Shown here in pieces: positions 1 to 11,643 of a stretch of 64,000 nucleotides of DNA. Each line of letters opens with the position of its first letter. Position 1 is the first letter of the stretch. Under the pieces are notes generated by a model. The model saw nothing but the letters and a program-made list of their open reading frames with translations, did no database searches and was not told where the DNA came from. This stretch comes from Saccharum officinarum (taxonomy: Eukaryota > Streptophyta > Magnoliopsida > Poales > Poaceae): assembly GCA_020631735.1 (NCBI GenBank), contig CM036160.1:3952407-4016406 (forward strand), given 5' to 3'. The translations under genes were made by a program, and so were the position numbers.

Positions 1-158
1 CTTGTATCCCAAGGTAGATAGATCGTATGAATATATTTTCATAATAAACTTATTTAGAGATATAAATTTTGCATGCATTTCCTACAAACTTAATTAAAGT
101 TGAGAATGTTTGACCTACACATATCCCGTAATGACTTCTATTGTGGAACGGAGGGAGT
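1..158. mobile_element. Stowaway-type MITE, right end
   Basis: The stretch ends in GGAACGGAGGGAGTA, the reverse complement of the TACTCCCTCCGTTCC terminus that marks Stowaway (Tc1/mariner) MITEs in grasses, and it finishes at a TA dinucleotide. The preceding AT-rich text fits the interior of such a MITE. The left terminus is not seen and may lie outside the window. Positions 159-456 hold AT-rich sequence and the 3' flank of the next gene, with nothing else recognised. Confidence 0.65.
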
Positions 159-456
159 ATGATCTATCACAGACAGTACACTCTACACTCACATCTCTTA
201 AAAGGTTAAAATGACCATACTAAAAAAACATTCAATAATGATTGGTCGAAATAATCAGTAGATAGCTTAATTTGAGAATGCCGTTGTCTACCAAACCAGC
301 AAGCGCCCGATCCTTTTATTACAACATTTATTTGGATATATGATTTATTCGCTAACTTGCCACGTTGCAAACTGCAAGCAATCTACAACTAGACTGAAAA
401 CTGAAATACAGATAACCTTAACTCTGCCAATAATGCACACACAACGATATACGTGT

Positions 457-1760
457 TTAGTTGCCTTTCCAAGACGACAGTGGAGGCGTCTCTGAGTCTC
501 TCCAGGTCTTAATGACGGTGCCGTGGTAGCGTTCACCTTGGACACCGGCGGCATAGGACTCGAGCTCGGCCATCTCCTCCGGCGTGAGCTTCACCGACAG
601 CGCTCCCAGGTTCTGGTTCAGGTTGGCGATCTTTGTGGTTCCAGGTATGGGGCAGACGTCGCTGCCCTGGTGGTGAACCCAAGCCAGCGCCAGCTGCGAT
701 GGTGTGCATCCTTTTCTTGCAGCCATCTGGCTCACGCGCTCGAATATCAGCGCGTTCTTCTCCATGTTCTCTGGCTGAAACTTTGGTAGATTCTGAAAGA
801 AGAGAACGGCATTACACAATACTGACTATAAGTGTAACGTACAGAATGAAGCTATAATATACACACACACACACACAGAGACAGGCAGGTAGATAGATAG
901 ATCGATCGATCGATCGTGGATAGATCACCTTGCGGAAATCGTCATCTGGCAGGTCAGTGACCAGTTTAGCTCCGCTGGAGAAGAATCCTCTGCCCAGCGG
1001 ACTGTATGCTACAATCCCAATTCCAAGTTCTCTGCAGAAAATTGCCAGAACAAGAGCTCCATATTAGTACCTTCTGATCCATCCCGAACAAAGAGAGTCT
1101 ATCAGCATGTCCATTCTAGGTAGAAAGCAATGTGTGTATATATGCACACCTGCATGTTGGGATTATATCTTGTTCAGCATCTCTTGTCCAGAGAGACCAC
1201 TCTAGCTGGACGGCGGTGATGGGATGGACTGCGTGGGCCCTTCTGATCGTTGACGCCGACGCTTCGGACAGCCCGATGTATTTGATCTTACCTTCCTCAA
1301 CCAGCTTCTTAAGCTCACCAACCGTGACCTCGACGGGCACCGTGGTGTCGATGCGGTGCTGGTAGTAGAGGTCGATGCAGTCGACGCCAAGCCGCCGGAG
1401 ACTGCCCTCGCATGCCGCCCGAACGTACGCCGGGTCGCCTCGGACTCCCCTGATGTCGGGCGTGATGCCGAACTTGGTAGCCAGCTGCACCTTCTCCCGT
1501 GTGCCATGCAGCGCCTTGCCGATGAGGACCTCGTTGGTGTGGGGGCCGTAGCAGTCGGAGGTGTCGAGGAAGGTGACCCCGGACGCGATGGCGTGGCGGA
1601 GCAGCGCCACCATGTCGGCCTCGGGCTTGCGCTCGCCGTACGCCGCCGACATGCCCATGCAGCCCAGGCCCTGCGCCGAGACCTCCAGCCCCTGGGAGCC
1701 CAGCTTCATCGTGCGCGGCCGCGGCGGCAGAACACACGCTGGATCAGCTGCTGCGGCCAT
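457..1760 (-). CDS. aldo/keto reductase, AKR13-like, three exons
   Basis: Predicted NADPH-dependent aldo/keto reductase of the plant perakine-reductase / IN2-2 / auxin-induced PCNT115 type, expected to be cytosolic and to reduce small aldehydes or ketones. The exons on the minus strand are 1150-1760, 929-1031 and 457-792. All junctions are GT-AG and keep the frame, giving 349 residues, the usual family length. The catalytic tetrad is visible: Asp66 and Tyr71 in DTSDCYG, Lys96 in LATKFG and His135 in YYQHRID. The [10 protein letters not shown] motif is split off in exon 2, and the C-terminal NADP-binding region IPGTTK is in exon 3. The ATG at 1760 is used; a second Met at residue 18 just before [10 protein letters not shown] is a possible alternative start. 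Intron 2 (793-928) contains an (AC)n tract and GATA/GATC repeats. No lesion was found and it looks functional. The substrate cannot be inferred. Confidence 0.9.
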
Positions 1761-2774
1761 TGCTGATTTGCTGGACTGGCCTCTGCCGAGATGCTTGCAA
1801 CCGAGGCTGTTGCGCTGGCTTCGCTCTTCTTGGTGCTGGGTGCAGTAGTGCGGTTGTTGTCGCGTTCCCGTACACGGCTATTTGTACTTGCAGTAGAACC
1901 CTGCAGCTGGCGTCACGGAGTGTGTCAGATGTGCTACGTGTACTGTACGGGACGAATTTAGTCAGAAACCGTTCGTGCCTCTACTACGTGTATGTTGATG
2001 GTCAAAAAAAGGCAGCTGGCGTAATAGCTTAGGTCATGCCACTCAACTGGAACTGCAAAAGTTCACGGTTAAGAAAAGACACTAGCTGCTACAGGAACGA
2101 ATGACTTTTACAAATGGTCATATTTGATTGGTAGAGATGACAGTATTTTCTAGATTTGATTGATACATAGTATTTTCTAGTACGAATTTTACAAACGATG
2201 CGATTTGATTTACAAACGTGAGAGTCTTTTCAGGGGCTGGCTCACCGTCTCCAGAAATCATTTCTATAATCCAAAAACTGAAAATTGGCAGCAAAAAGTA
2301 GCAATTTTTCAGGGTGGGGGGTTTACCTTTTGTGGTGTGCTAGTAATCCATTTCTATATTTGTATCTGTATATCTATATCTATATCTATATCTAGAACTA
2401 TATATGGATCTGGATCTGTATTTGTATATCGCTTATATTTTTAAATCCCACTAGTTCTATCTGAACATGCAAATCATCCACATCATCTCCCATTAAAATG
2501 CCACACCATCCCACTAATTTTCAACCTCTTAATGCAAGTCATACCTCCATTAAGTGCAATTTACTATTTTCAAGATAAGAAATATACAAGGCATTCATAT
2601 AAATTTGATCCAATTCTATTAGTATTTTTATATGATTCTTTCACTATCTTGCTCAATTTTCATAACAATCGATGTAAGAACATATAGGTCGAACTCATAC
2701 ATGCAAAGGTTTTATTCTTAAAAATTCTTGCAACAACGTGTGGGGTATTCTTCTATTTTTCTTATGTGCAGAAA
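1761..2774. other. promoter side of reductase gene, then AT-rich spacer
   Basis: The first 250 bases are moderately GC-rich and should hold the minus-strand 5' leader and promoter of the reductase gene; no clear TATA box was assigned. The rest is AT-rich spacer with a short (TCTATA)n tract near 2355-2400. No gene is seen. Confidence 0.4.
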
Positions 2775-3176
2775 ACATAGTTAGAAGTCAGAACTGAATT
2801 TACATCAATTTTCTTGTTTTAATTGTTTCATGGGCTATACATATCTCACCATGTGGTCTAAATTAAACATAGTTAGAGGTCCCCCTTTATTTTTCTACCA
2901 ATTTTTCTAGCAAGTTTGGGCCCCCTTTTATTTGTCTAAATTTATTTCAAAAATCAAATAATTGAAATTAGATAGTTAAATGTAGTGATTTTTCAAAGTA
3001 GGTGTGCCTTTGTGGTCTCCTGTCATATGCATTTCTCATGGCGAGACAACATAGTTAGAGGTTAGAACTGAATTTACATCAATTTGCTTCTTTTAATTGT
3101 TTCATGGGGTATATTCCACCATGTGGGCTCAACCTTAATTTTTCTAGCAAGTTCGGGTCTCCTTTTATTGGTCTAT
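2775..3176 (+). repeat. imperfect tandem duplication, offset 274 bp
   Basis: ACATAGTTAGA followed by AACTGAATTTACATCAA occurs at 2775 and again at 3049. Similarity continues for about 125 bases in each copy (TTTTAATTGTTTCATGG, then TTTTTCTAGCAAGTT). A third short ACATAGTTAGAGGT lies near 2866. It is non-coding and has no recognised element ends. Confidence 0.7.
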
Positions 3177-3439
3177 AGCAAAAATAATGGATATACGAGG
3201 CGCTGTAAGAAAGGTAATTTTGACCAAGTTCAGAATTTAAAACGTTGTTGTCAGTTTGGTTGTGCCAAGCATTGAGACAACCCTGTCGTCGCTCTTGACG
3301 CCTCCACCAATGCAGACATGTCTTCCCGGTTGGACGCCCTTCTAATCCGGTAAGACAACTGCATTCTTCCGCTATATGTGGCGACAGATCCACTACTCCT
3401 TGCTGCCACCATGATAGATTTGTTACTCTTATCGATGTC

Positions 3440-4299
3440 TCCGTGCATCCATCAGCCTTTGCCACCCCAGCGACAACTCGCATCACCTTTGCACTAGCTG
3501 CGGCCAGATTCGGCCTCCCCGTGCACTGGCCGAGCTTGAGGGAGAGGGAGTGCCACCGTCGCCAGATTCGCTCGCGTCGGGGCCAGATCTGGCCTCCCCG
3601 TGCGCCGGCCGACCTCAAGGGAGAGGGAGCGCCACCGTAGCCGGATCCGCCCGCACCAGGGCCAGATCTGGTCTCTCCCTGTGCCGGTCGAGCTCGAGGG
3701 AGAGGAAGCGCCACCATCACCGGATCCACCCGCGCCAGGGCCAGATCCGGCCTCCCCTTGGGCCACCATCGCCAGATCTGCCCGTGCCAAGGCTGGTCCG
3801 GCCTCCCTATTTGCTGGCCAAGCTCGATGGAGAGGGAGAGGTAGAGGGATGCGCCATCGTCGCGAGAGATCGAGAGGAGAGGGAGGTGTGCGCGCGCTGC
3901 CTACACCGGCTCTGGGGGAGAGGGAGAGGAGAGGGAGGAGCCGCCACCAGGGCTGTCGTGTGGGAGAGGGAGAGGTGAAGGAGAAGAAGCAAGTGAGGAA
4001 GAGAGAGGACCAGTGGGTGTTGGGTTGAGAGAGGGATGGAGGCGAGCGGGTGAGGGAGAGGACAGTGAGCGGCCGGGTGAGGAAGAGGAGATGGGCTAGG
4101 GTTTCATTCTCATGTATATATATATGACTGTGACATTGGTGTCGGGCCAAGATGTGCTGAGCTGGACTATGAGTGGGGTCGACCAGGCCCGCCTCCAAAA
4201 ATGGGGGTATATCCTAGACATTAAACGAGGCGGTTGGATTTTGCAAACGCCTCGGTTAGTAAAAGGCACTGCCTCCCAAAAGATTTCGTGTAGTAGTGG
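3440..4299 (-). mobile_element. CACTA-like transposon end with GC-rich leader
   Basis: Read on the minus strand, the block begins at 4299 with CACTACTACACGAAA, a typical CACTA (En/Spm) terminus. Subterminal repeats related to AACCGAGGCG / GAGGCGGGC follow, then a TATATATATACATGAG box near 4115 and a GC-rich leader with short open frames. The opposite terminus was not found, so the element is probably truncated and its left limit is approximate. It ends 138 bases before the start codon of F-box copy 1. Open frames in the GC-rich part are low-complexity and are not called as genes. Confidence 0.45.
3443..3840. repeat. 79-bp GC-rich minisatellite
   Basis: Units begin at about 3522, 3601 and 3680 with TGCACTGGCC, TGCGCCGGCC and TGTGCCGGTC. 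Each continues with a GGGAGAGG..GCGCCACC core and GGCCAGATCTGGCCTC. A shortened unit follows to about 3840. The unit length is not a multiple of three, so the array does not encode a protein repeat. Confidence 0.75.
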
Positions 4300-4437
4300 A
4301 AATTTGATAGATTTCTTAAATGTTGAGGCATGTTTTTCTATATTGATTAAAATTCTTTTTTGATAGGTCAGGTGATTCAAAAAAATTCAGTCCTACTCTT
4401 GTGGACCCCACAAGATAGGAACTAGGTCCCTCGATCC

Positions 4438-6278
4438 ATGGAAACACTGCCCCCTAGTTTCCTCTCTCTCAGTAGCAGAAGCGCGGAATTTAGCTTCCCC
4501 GACCTACTAGGTACTCACCGCACGCCGCGGCGGCTGCCGAATGAGATCATGGAGGAGATCTTGCTCTCCATCCCTCCTAATGACCACAAGCATCTCCTCT
4601 GTGCTACTCTTGTCTGCAAGCGCTGGGCCTACCTCCTCACCAGTCGTGGCTTCCGTCGCCGATATCGCGAGCGCCACCGGACGCCGCCGCTGCTAGGGTT
4701 CCTTGGCAACCTCATTGACACCTGTCAGTACGCACACTTCATCCCCACGCGCTCATTCCGGCCAGTCTGCCCCGACCGCCACGACTACCACACACACGAT
4801 GCACGCCATGGTCGGGTCCTCCTCAACAGAATTGCTCGGTGCGGCGACATGTTCCATGGAGTGGAGGCCGCTCTCATCATTTGGGACCCTATCACTGATG
4901 AGCAGTGGCCCCTGCCGCCTCTGCTGTAGGACCAGCTAGTGCACAACTGGACCGCCGCGGTGCTTTGTGCCGCCGCCAGCGCTGCTGGCCTAGGTACCTA
5001 TGACCACCTAGGTTGCCTCCCGGGGGACTTCCACGTTGTCTTCGTTGGCATTGGTGACAAGGAGATGTTCGCCAGCGTCTACTCGTCAGATTCTGTCACA
5101 TGGAGTGAAGCAACCTCTGCGAACCTTCCTTATGATCATCTCAATGAGGCGGTGCTCCCTGCTCTAGCAGGGAATGCACTCTACTTTGTACTTCGGATGG
5201 GAATGACAATGCTCAAGTATGATATGGCCACGAGGGTGATGTCTGTGATGCGCATACCGATCAGTGGGTACCTTCGCCATGTTGTGCCCATGGCGATGGA
5301 CGACGGCGGCCTAGGGCTCGCAGAAGTGGACATGCAGTCTAATCTCATACTCTGGTCAATGGAGGTTAGTGCTGATGGAAATGTGGAATGATGGGTAGTG
5401 AGTAGACAGATTGAGTTCAGGACGCTGCTCCCTGCTCATGCCCTTGCGTTCTGTGTGGTTGCCGTTGCGGATGCCGTGGGTGTCATCTTCGTGTATACGG
5501 TTGATGGGGTCTACACTTTTGATCTGAAATCTGGGCAGGTCACCAAGGTTTTTAGCTATGATTTCTATGAAGTTATCCCCTTCGTGAGCTTCTATACTCC
5601 AGGTACGATCACATGAGGTCCTACTTATAACATTATATTAGCCTTTAATTTCTCAATGTTGCTCAGTTGTGATTTTTCCCGATAAAGGCTGGATTTATAG
5701 GGGCACTGCAATATTTTTGTTGGAATTCTATGTGCTCTAGAACAATCACTTCATAAAACTGTATTCTCCATTTATCGTGGCCCAATGCCATATAAAACTG
5801 TGATACACATATAGTCATATTTCCTTTTATGACCTCTGTTTCAATTAATATGCTAGACATGTGCAGTAGGAATTTCTTGGTCTGGTGTTGCTGTTGTGGA
5901 CATATGTCTTGAATAGATATCTTAATTTGGGCTGGGCCAGGAAAGTGCACAAAATGCCATTACCCTGCTTATATGATGAAGCTTTTTACCATGCAGTAGC
6001 TATGATAGGTCACATTGTCAGTTAATTAACAACATAGAAGTATGGAAGCAACGATACGTGGTTTTCTGGAATTTCAAGTTTATCATCTTTTAATATGAAT
6101 AAGTGCGGGTTTCGAATGGTGGAGGCGTGGAGCTGCAGATAATAAGTTATTGTTACGTTATTTTTGTGCTAGCTATAGGTAAGGAAAAATGTTTAATAAG
6201 GGGAATTGATTTCTCAGCCTGCTGACATTTTTATTTGAATTCATTTCTGCAATATTACTAGCGGCCTTAGACAGGTGA
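4438..6278 (+). pseudogene. F-box gene copy 1, two in-frame stops
   Basis: F-box proteins are substrate adaptors of SCF ubiquitin ligases. Exon 1 (4438-5602) starts at an ATG and encodes an F-box near residues 31-75 (LPNEIMEEILLSIPP, then LVCKRW). A long C-terminal region follows, of the type found in large grass F-box families. One reading frame runs the whole exon but is broken by TAG at 4927-4929 and TGA at 5389-5391, with no frameshift. A GT donor follows CTCCAG at 5602, the same place as in the two paralogues. A small last exon at 6262-6278 would end the protein at 393 residues, the length also predicted for copy 3. Either stop truncates the product after the F-box, so it is probably a pseudogene. 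A truncated F-box-only peptide of 163 residues remains possible. Confidence 0.8.
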
Positions 6279-7439
6279 GGAACCGAGTGCGGGTGCTTCA
6301 AGTACTGCTCTTGGCAGAAATAAGGTGCTCACCGGAGGGTGTCTTGGCAATGGGAAAATTGGTGGAAATGATAAATAGTATGAGCCTTATAGTGGATAAG
6401 GTTATTGAACAATATTGAGATACTGATATAATCAGGAGTAGCAAGACATATATCAACTGTGTTGTCTTAATTAGTTTCAGCTCATGAGAGACTGCATATC
6501 AAACTCTGTTTCAGTTTAAATGATATGGTCGTGGTCTACTGCTCTATCACTAGTGAACTTATCCTGCTTTGTCTTTCTGATGCCTTCGTTTCTGTTTGCT
6601 GTGTAATTTTGATGGAGGGTGATGCTCATTTGCTAATGATAGAAATTTTCACTAATGCATTTTTTAGCACTTGCAGCACATTGAATTTATTTGATCACAC
6701 TCTGTTTGGTTACCACTTACATGAATGTTCTACATACTCAGTCATGTGTCGCATCCTCCACACTATGTAGAGAGAGAGACAGGGAGAGAGAGAGAGAGAA
6801 GCTAATGTATGGTGTTCAAACAAGAAAAGAATGAGTGCATAAGCTGATAGCGATAGGTCGGTTATATTGCAGAGATCTTATGGTTGAGGTACAGTGCGTG
6901 GATTGAAGTCAGATATACAACACCTTGATGCTATCTCCAGTGACGAATGCAAAGCGATGCATCATCCCGCACGGCTACACGCCTTGCCCTCTAACATCAA
7001 CCACCCGATGCATCTGGAATTTGTACCCTCTTCTTACAGTTCTGCACTGTGCATGGTGAATTGGAGCCTCCAAGTTGCGTTTAGGTGATCTCTGAGTAGG
7101 TACTTCCTCTATAATGTCCCCATGCCAAACCCCTCGAGTAGTATCCTCTAGTTGAAATCCCCTCCAATCCTCATCTTCTCATCAGGGCTACATCCCTACC
7201 CATCCAACACCCTCATAGTGGTTCTCTCGCCATCCCGCCATTGCTCATCCCCACCACGAACGATTTGGCATATATGCTGGAGGAACCCTAATCAAGTGTG
7301 AGGCATGGCACCCCTCTGAGAATTTTTCTCCCTCCTCACTAGAGATCCTTCATCTGCTAACAGAATGGCCTTTGTCTTCCACTGTCATCTCTCTATGGGC
7401 CTTAGATTTACCATTAGAGGGCTATGCTTCAGTAGTTCC
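6279..7439. other. intergenic, no gene recognised
   Basis: AT-rich sequence downstream of F-box copy 1. It contains a (GA)n tract at about 6771-6801 and several short non-conserved open frames. No coding, RNA or transposon feature could be supported. Confidence 0.5.
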
Positions 7440-8012
7440 ATTACCTCCTAGGAGGTAAGACCTCTAGTAAATCTAAGCCCTTGAATTTGAACGAGGCCCA
7501 TGGCGGTTTAGCCGGAAGCTCGATAGTGAAGACACCGCAGAGCGATCCTAGAGAGGCTATTTTGGAGACCCACTTGCACGTGGGGAAAGCCCGGAGCTAT
7601 CCACGGAGTTACCCGACTGGGACCTTGGCCCTTGCGAGGGGCTCCAACGAGGATTAGGGGAAAGTGTGAGCTTTTTGATACCTCGGTAAAAACACCAACA
7701 TCGTCGAATGGTAGTTTGCATCTCTATCGCCCTTTACCTTCCGCGTTTATATTATGTGCCTTGGTTTTGTGCTTTACTTTCCTAGCTTAGTTTGGTAGAC
7801 TAGTTGATAGGATTGGAACCTAGGTTGCATAACTCCTTTTGCGGTAGAGATAGCAACACACCTGGCAAAACCTTAGTTTTACATCTAGATAGTTTATTTC
7901 TTGCATAGGTTTTTACTAGGCAGAAATTAGAGGCCTTAGTTAGAAGTAGTTTTTAAAGTTGTCTAATTCACACCCCCCAGGCCCCAACCCTTAGGCGTCA
8001 CAGTCCCTTCAC
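7440..8012 (+). mobile_element. copia SIRE/Maximus-type LTR remnant
   Basis: The 3' part reads TTGTCTAATTCACACCCCCC followed by CTTAGGCGTCACA, which closely resembles the end of LTRs from SIRE/Maximus copia elements in grasses. The upstream 500 bases include CCTTCCGCGTTTATATTATG and a long run typical of an LTR body. No clean TG start, primer-binding site or partner LTR was found, so it is treated as a solo or partial LTR with approximate limits. Confidence 0.4.
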
Positions 8013-8129
8013 TCAGGATTCTGTGAAACCATTGCTTCTGACCGGGTATTTTATTCCCCGTGAAATCAATGGCTGCAGGAAAGTTTCCTCCATTTCACTG
8101 TTCTTGTTTCCTTACAAATGACATTTTTT

Positions 8130-8291
8130 GAGAAAAATTTCCAAAAGAATGGATTCCTGTAAAAATGATATGAAATTCCTCTGATCCATATAGGGCCAAA
8201 ATATACAAGTGGTATCTGATCTCGGAATGTATTGTATGCAAATGAGCTGAGTGCGATGAACATTATTATGGAATGGGGTTTATCTATTCTA
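8130..8291 (+). repeat. flank repeat Q1 (partner 31830-31996)
   Basis: This stretch matches 31830-31996, including GAACATTATTATGGAATGGG and a GGAATTCC..TTTGATCC-like motif resembling a hAT MITE end. Both copies are followed directly by a Helitron 5' end, so the shared DNA continues across the Helitron boundary. Confidence 0.65.
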
Positions 8292-8460
8292 TCTATACAT
8301 AATAATATTAAAGAGGTAAAATTTCTAGCTACCCATTTTTTCATCCACCTCTACCTAACAATCCGTGCAGTGGTGCGCTCTTCCCCTTCGTGTCTTATAT
8401 GTGAGCCGGATTCATGACACATACTCAAACGAGTTAGGACAACTCACATTCACATTTGCT
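8292..8460 (+). mobile_element. Helitron 5' terminus, 3' end not located
   Basis: TCTATACATAATAATATTAA follows an A and leads into AGAGGTAAAATTTC, as in other Helitron starts in this window (31997, 47538, 49304, 49748). The next 150 bases match the start of the complete Helitron at 31997, including CATGACAC and ACGAGTTAGGACAACTC. No matching 3' hairpin plus CTAG was found nearby. The first downstream 3' end on this strand is at 30561-30564. The end given is simply where recognised similarity stops. Confidence 0.55.
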
Positions 8461-9162
8461 AGCTTATATACAAATCTGGAGGCTTGCACAGGTAGCCAGC
8501 CATATTTGACTTCTTAGCAAAATGCATACTATGACACTACACAAAGTCACTGACCGAGTCAAAAAGAAGCAGAAATTGTTTGTAGTTTTTCAGGGTCTAG
8601 TGCAAATGACACACAAGATGTAAGCACGGTGTACCATGTCAACAATGTACAACTAGGCGACCCATAATGATTCACTTGGTCATCTTCATGTAAGTAAAAA
8701 TTTTCAAAATTCTTACAAAATTATTCTATGGAGCTGTAAGTTTGTAGGTCATTGGGTAAGGCTTGGTTACAATACAAGCAATTTTTAATTAATATGTACA
8801 AGATGTTGAACCAACCAAAACTAATTTTAAGTAACAACCGTGCTTATGAAATTGCAGTTTTTATTTATTCAATATACACATTTTATTTATTAGAAATATA
8901 ATAGTTTCCCCAGAACTACAAAACAGATATTAGACCAAACAAACCATACTTTTTCCAGTATTTCATTGAAAGCAAAAGTATAGATATACACTTAGATAGG
9001 CTAGCCCATCAAAGCCTGTTGCCAACCATAAATCTAATAACAGTTTAAGAGACAAGATTCTCCAACAAAATGCAGAAACACCCTAGCTAAAGGCCAGCAG
9101 ACACCAGTTCAGTGATAGGAGTACCATCCATTTGTTATGCATTAGCAACCGTGCTTGGCCCG
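8461..9162. other. intergenic, 3' flank of F-box copy 2
   Basis: AT-rich sequence. From about 9000 onward it resembles 41370-41517 downstream of F-box copy 3, so that part is the 3' untranslated region or flank of the duplicated F-box unit. A CACTACACAAAG motif near 8536 is too short to call a CACTA end. Confidence 0.45.
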
Positions 9163-10679
9163 TCATCGATGGAGCGAGGATGCTCTTAATGCTGCATAAA
9201 TACACAAATTATGTAAATATAAATAAATTGGTTGTCGAACCTATCTGTGCACTTGAAGAACAAGTAAAACCAAACACAGGGACCAACAAATTGCTTTAAA
9301 AAACAAAGCAGGTGCTAATATTTGCAATTCCAGCATTTAAAAACCAGGCAGCCTATAATAGATAAACAAGTTTCTTGGAAGATCAAACCAATTTTACGAA
9401 CGATTCACAACTTTATATTATATACATTGCAATATTCTACTCTCAATAACTCACTACTCTTGAACCAATAAATCATTGTCCATACTTCCATGAATGCTAC
9501 TAAGTGAAATTAATACCAGCAATTAAACCTAAAGAAAGTTGTAAAACATCACAGAATTCAAGATGACCCAGCAGGAGACATGAGGCAATTACCTGGAGTG
9601 CAGAAACTCATGTAGGGAATAACATTTACAGTGTGGGCATCAGCATCAGATACATTCCATGATCGACCAGATATGAGATCAATGGCCAAGACTCCAGCAT
9701 CACCAGCCCTTATGACAAAAACACCAACAGCACCCGCAGCAGCAATGATGTAAGGTGACGATGAGAGGGCAGAAACAGGGAGAAAACTCTTGATGTCAAC
9801 AACTTTATGTTGCGTCCATGTCCATCCACCACTCGGAGTTGGAACGGACTCCCTCAACCATATGCAAAGAGAGAAATCATCATTCACCATGGCAAATCCC
9901 AGCCCATCATCCTCCACTGACATGGGCACAATAGTCTTAGACACGTTGCATATCGGCCGTACCCAATGACCGACAGTTCTTTATCGGCCAAATCATACTC
10001 TAGGATTCCATTGTTGTCCTCTAAGACAAAGTAGAGTGCGTTACCGACAAGGGCACTGGAAGTGCAAGTGCAACGTTGCTCGACATACCAAGGTTGCTGA
10101 ATAGAGGCTGTCTCGCTCCACTTGTCGGCCTCCGACGAGTAGACGTAAGCGTTAGTGAGGCTCTAGAACATGGTCCTGCCCACCAAGACCACAGTGAAGG
10201 GGCCACCGGAGGGGCACTCCATGTGGTCGCAGCCCGGATCTCCACAGAGCAACGCGGCGTTCCAACGGACACAGTAAGAGTTAGGGAGCCGCAGCCTGGG
10301 CAGTTTGTGGACCTCACCAGTGACCGGAGTCCAGACGTTGAGCTCCATCCTTTCAGGGTTAGACCTCTGACGGGGTTGTAGGCTTGTAGCAGAAAAGGAT
10401 GCGACCATCCCGGGCATCGAGCGGAGACCAGCTGTGGCAGCCGGCACCAGACGGGTAGAAGGAGGAGGTGGACAAGAAGCGGGTCGCGTTTCGACGTCCA
10501 AGGTTGTAGAGGATGAACCCGAGCATGGGCGGCGTGCGGTGAAACTGGCGGAATCGGCACCAGAAGCCGGGATCCGTGACCAGGCGGCACCAGCGCTTGC
10601 AGACTAGGGCGGCGTGAGCGAGGCACGCGGGTTGGTCCGGCGGGACGCGGAGGAGGATCTCCTCCACGAGCTCGTCCAT
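9163..10679 (-). pseudogene. F-box gene copy 2, frameshifted
   Basis: Minus-strand paralogue of copies 1 and 3. The F-box sits at the N terminus (MDELVEEILLRVPPDQ, LVCKRWCRLV), starting at the ATG at 10679. A frameshift near 10370-10385, a TAG at 10163-10165 where copy 3 has AAG, and a second frameshift near 9945-9960 break the frame. The C-terminal part is open again (9593-9944), with GGWTWTQHKVV and SSPYIIAAAGAVGVFVI. The donor after CTCCAG at 9593 and the acceptor before 9191 place a last exon at 9163-9191, matching the family gene structure. The upstream ATG at 10713 is out of frame because of a 5-base difference from copy 3. DUF538 copy A lies 409 bases upstream on the same strand. Confidence 0.85.
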
Positions 10680-10713
10680 CAGGGCCGGCGGCGGGCGTGG
10701 TTGGCGCGGCCAT

Positions 10714-11088
10714 GCTGCTCGCCGCTGGCCGCGGATCGGTGCTAGGGCGAGGGTTTCCGTCGGTTAGAGCTTATTATATGGTCCGTCCGATTCATCCAGA
10801 TTGAAGGCCGTCTCCGATACGATGGGCCTGACAGAGCTTATAGTACGAGCTTGCCTGACAGAGTTCACTGAATTCTATATGAAATCAAATTCCAAAATAC
10901 TCCACAGTACAACTCAAACATGATACATCATACATAATATTTGGTTGCAAAACAAGAAATTTGGTGATTACACGCTCGATCGACATATATATTTTTCAAG
11001 CTAACCAATTTGATGATTGCCTTGCTGTCAGGCTTTACTGACCAACACACCATGTGAATGGAGGTAGCCATATATATTTAAGATTGTA
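10714..11088. other. spacer between F-box copy 2 and DUF538 copy A
   Basis: Holds the F-box 5' flank and the DUF538 3' flank. TTTACTGACCAACACACCAT near 11033 recurs as TTTGCTGACCAACACACCAT near 40818, showing that the DUF538 3' flank was also duplicated. Confidence 0.5.
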
Positions 11089-11520
11089 TTACTGTCCGAG
11101 CGCAAAGGCAGCAGCGTCAAAGGTGTCTGACAGGCCTGTGCCGGTTTTGAAGGTGACCTTGTCTGGCGAGGCCTCGGGAACATATACCTCGACGACGCTG
11201 AGCCAGAGCATCAGCTCCTTGGTCTTGACGCCGGTGATCTTCCTCAGCTTGCCCTTCTCGACGAAAGCCGTGACCTCAGCACCATATGACACCGTTTGTT
11301 TGATCTTCTTGAATGTGTGCTCCACCTTCTTCTTCCCCTGCACCAGCCACATGAACCCTGTCTCCCTGTTGTACCCGAACTCTTGGATGTCCTCCATTGG
11401 AATCAGGCCCTTGGGGAGGCCGAGCTCCTCCAGCAGCTCAACGGACTTCTTCCTGCACGCGGCGTCCCCGGTGACAACCTCTGCACCAGTGCGTTGGCTC
11501 TCAATGGCCTGGGACGCCAT
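11089..11520 (-). CDS. DUF538 family protein, copy A (intact)
   Basis: Single-exon gene of 143 residues, the normal size for plant DUF538 proteins (the Arabidopsis SVB-like family; biochemical role unknown). It begins MASQAIESQRTGAEVV. The conserved core runs from about residue 22 to the C terminus: RKKSVELLEELGLPKGL, then GFMWLVQ, the Lys-rich FKKIKQTVSYG, VEKGKLRKITGVKTKELM, and a C-terminal WLSVVEVYVPE..FKTGTGLS. There is no signal peptide, membrane segment or lesion. It is the only intact copy of four in the window (others at 33172-39759, 43929-44040 and 56353-56526). A TATA box lies about 115 bases upstream of the ATG, and a MITE lies directly beyond it. Confidence 0.9.
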   Translation of the reverse strand: MASQAIESQRTGAEVVTGDAACRKKSVELLEELGLPKGLIPMEDIQEFGYNRETGFMWLVQGKKKVEHTFKKIKQTVSYGAEVTAFVEKGKLRKITGVKTKELMLWLSVVEVYVPEASPDKVTFKTGTGLSDTFDAAAFALGQ

Positions 11521-11633
11521 GGTTTACAAATGGAGCTGTGAGTAGGGGAAAGAAAGAGACTGTAGTTGAAAAGTGTAGCTGGTTGCTCTTGAGAGTGATG
11601 ATGTGTTTGTGTGATGGGAAATGGAGCACCAGC

Positions 11634-11643
11634 ACATATATAG
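11634..11643 (-). promoter_or_regulatory. TATA box of DUF538 copy A
   Basis: On the minus strand this reads CTATATATGTG, about 115 bases before the start codon. The same box is kept upstream of copy B at about 39872-39882. The promoter DNA beyond it is interrupted here by a MITE that copy B lacks. Confidence 0.65.

Noticed and set aside
3079..4198. Several long GC-rich frames on both strands
   Set aside because: They arise from the 79-bp minisatellite, whose period is not a multiple of three, and from Pro/Arg-rich low-complexity sequence of a CACTA-like end.
4438..5616. Programmed stop readthrough in the F-box genes
   Set aside because: Stops fall at different places in each paralogue, paralogues have sense codons at the aligned positions, and copy 2 also has frameshifts; decay is simpler.
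8519..8560. CACTACACAAAG as a CACTA terminus
   Set aside because: Five to twelve bases only, no subterminal repeats and no partner end.
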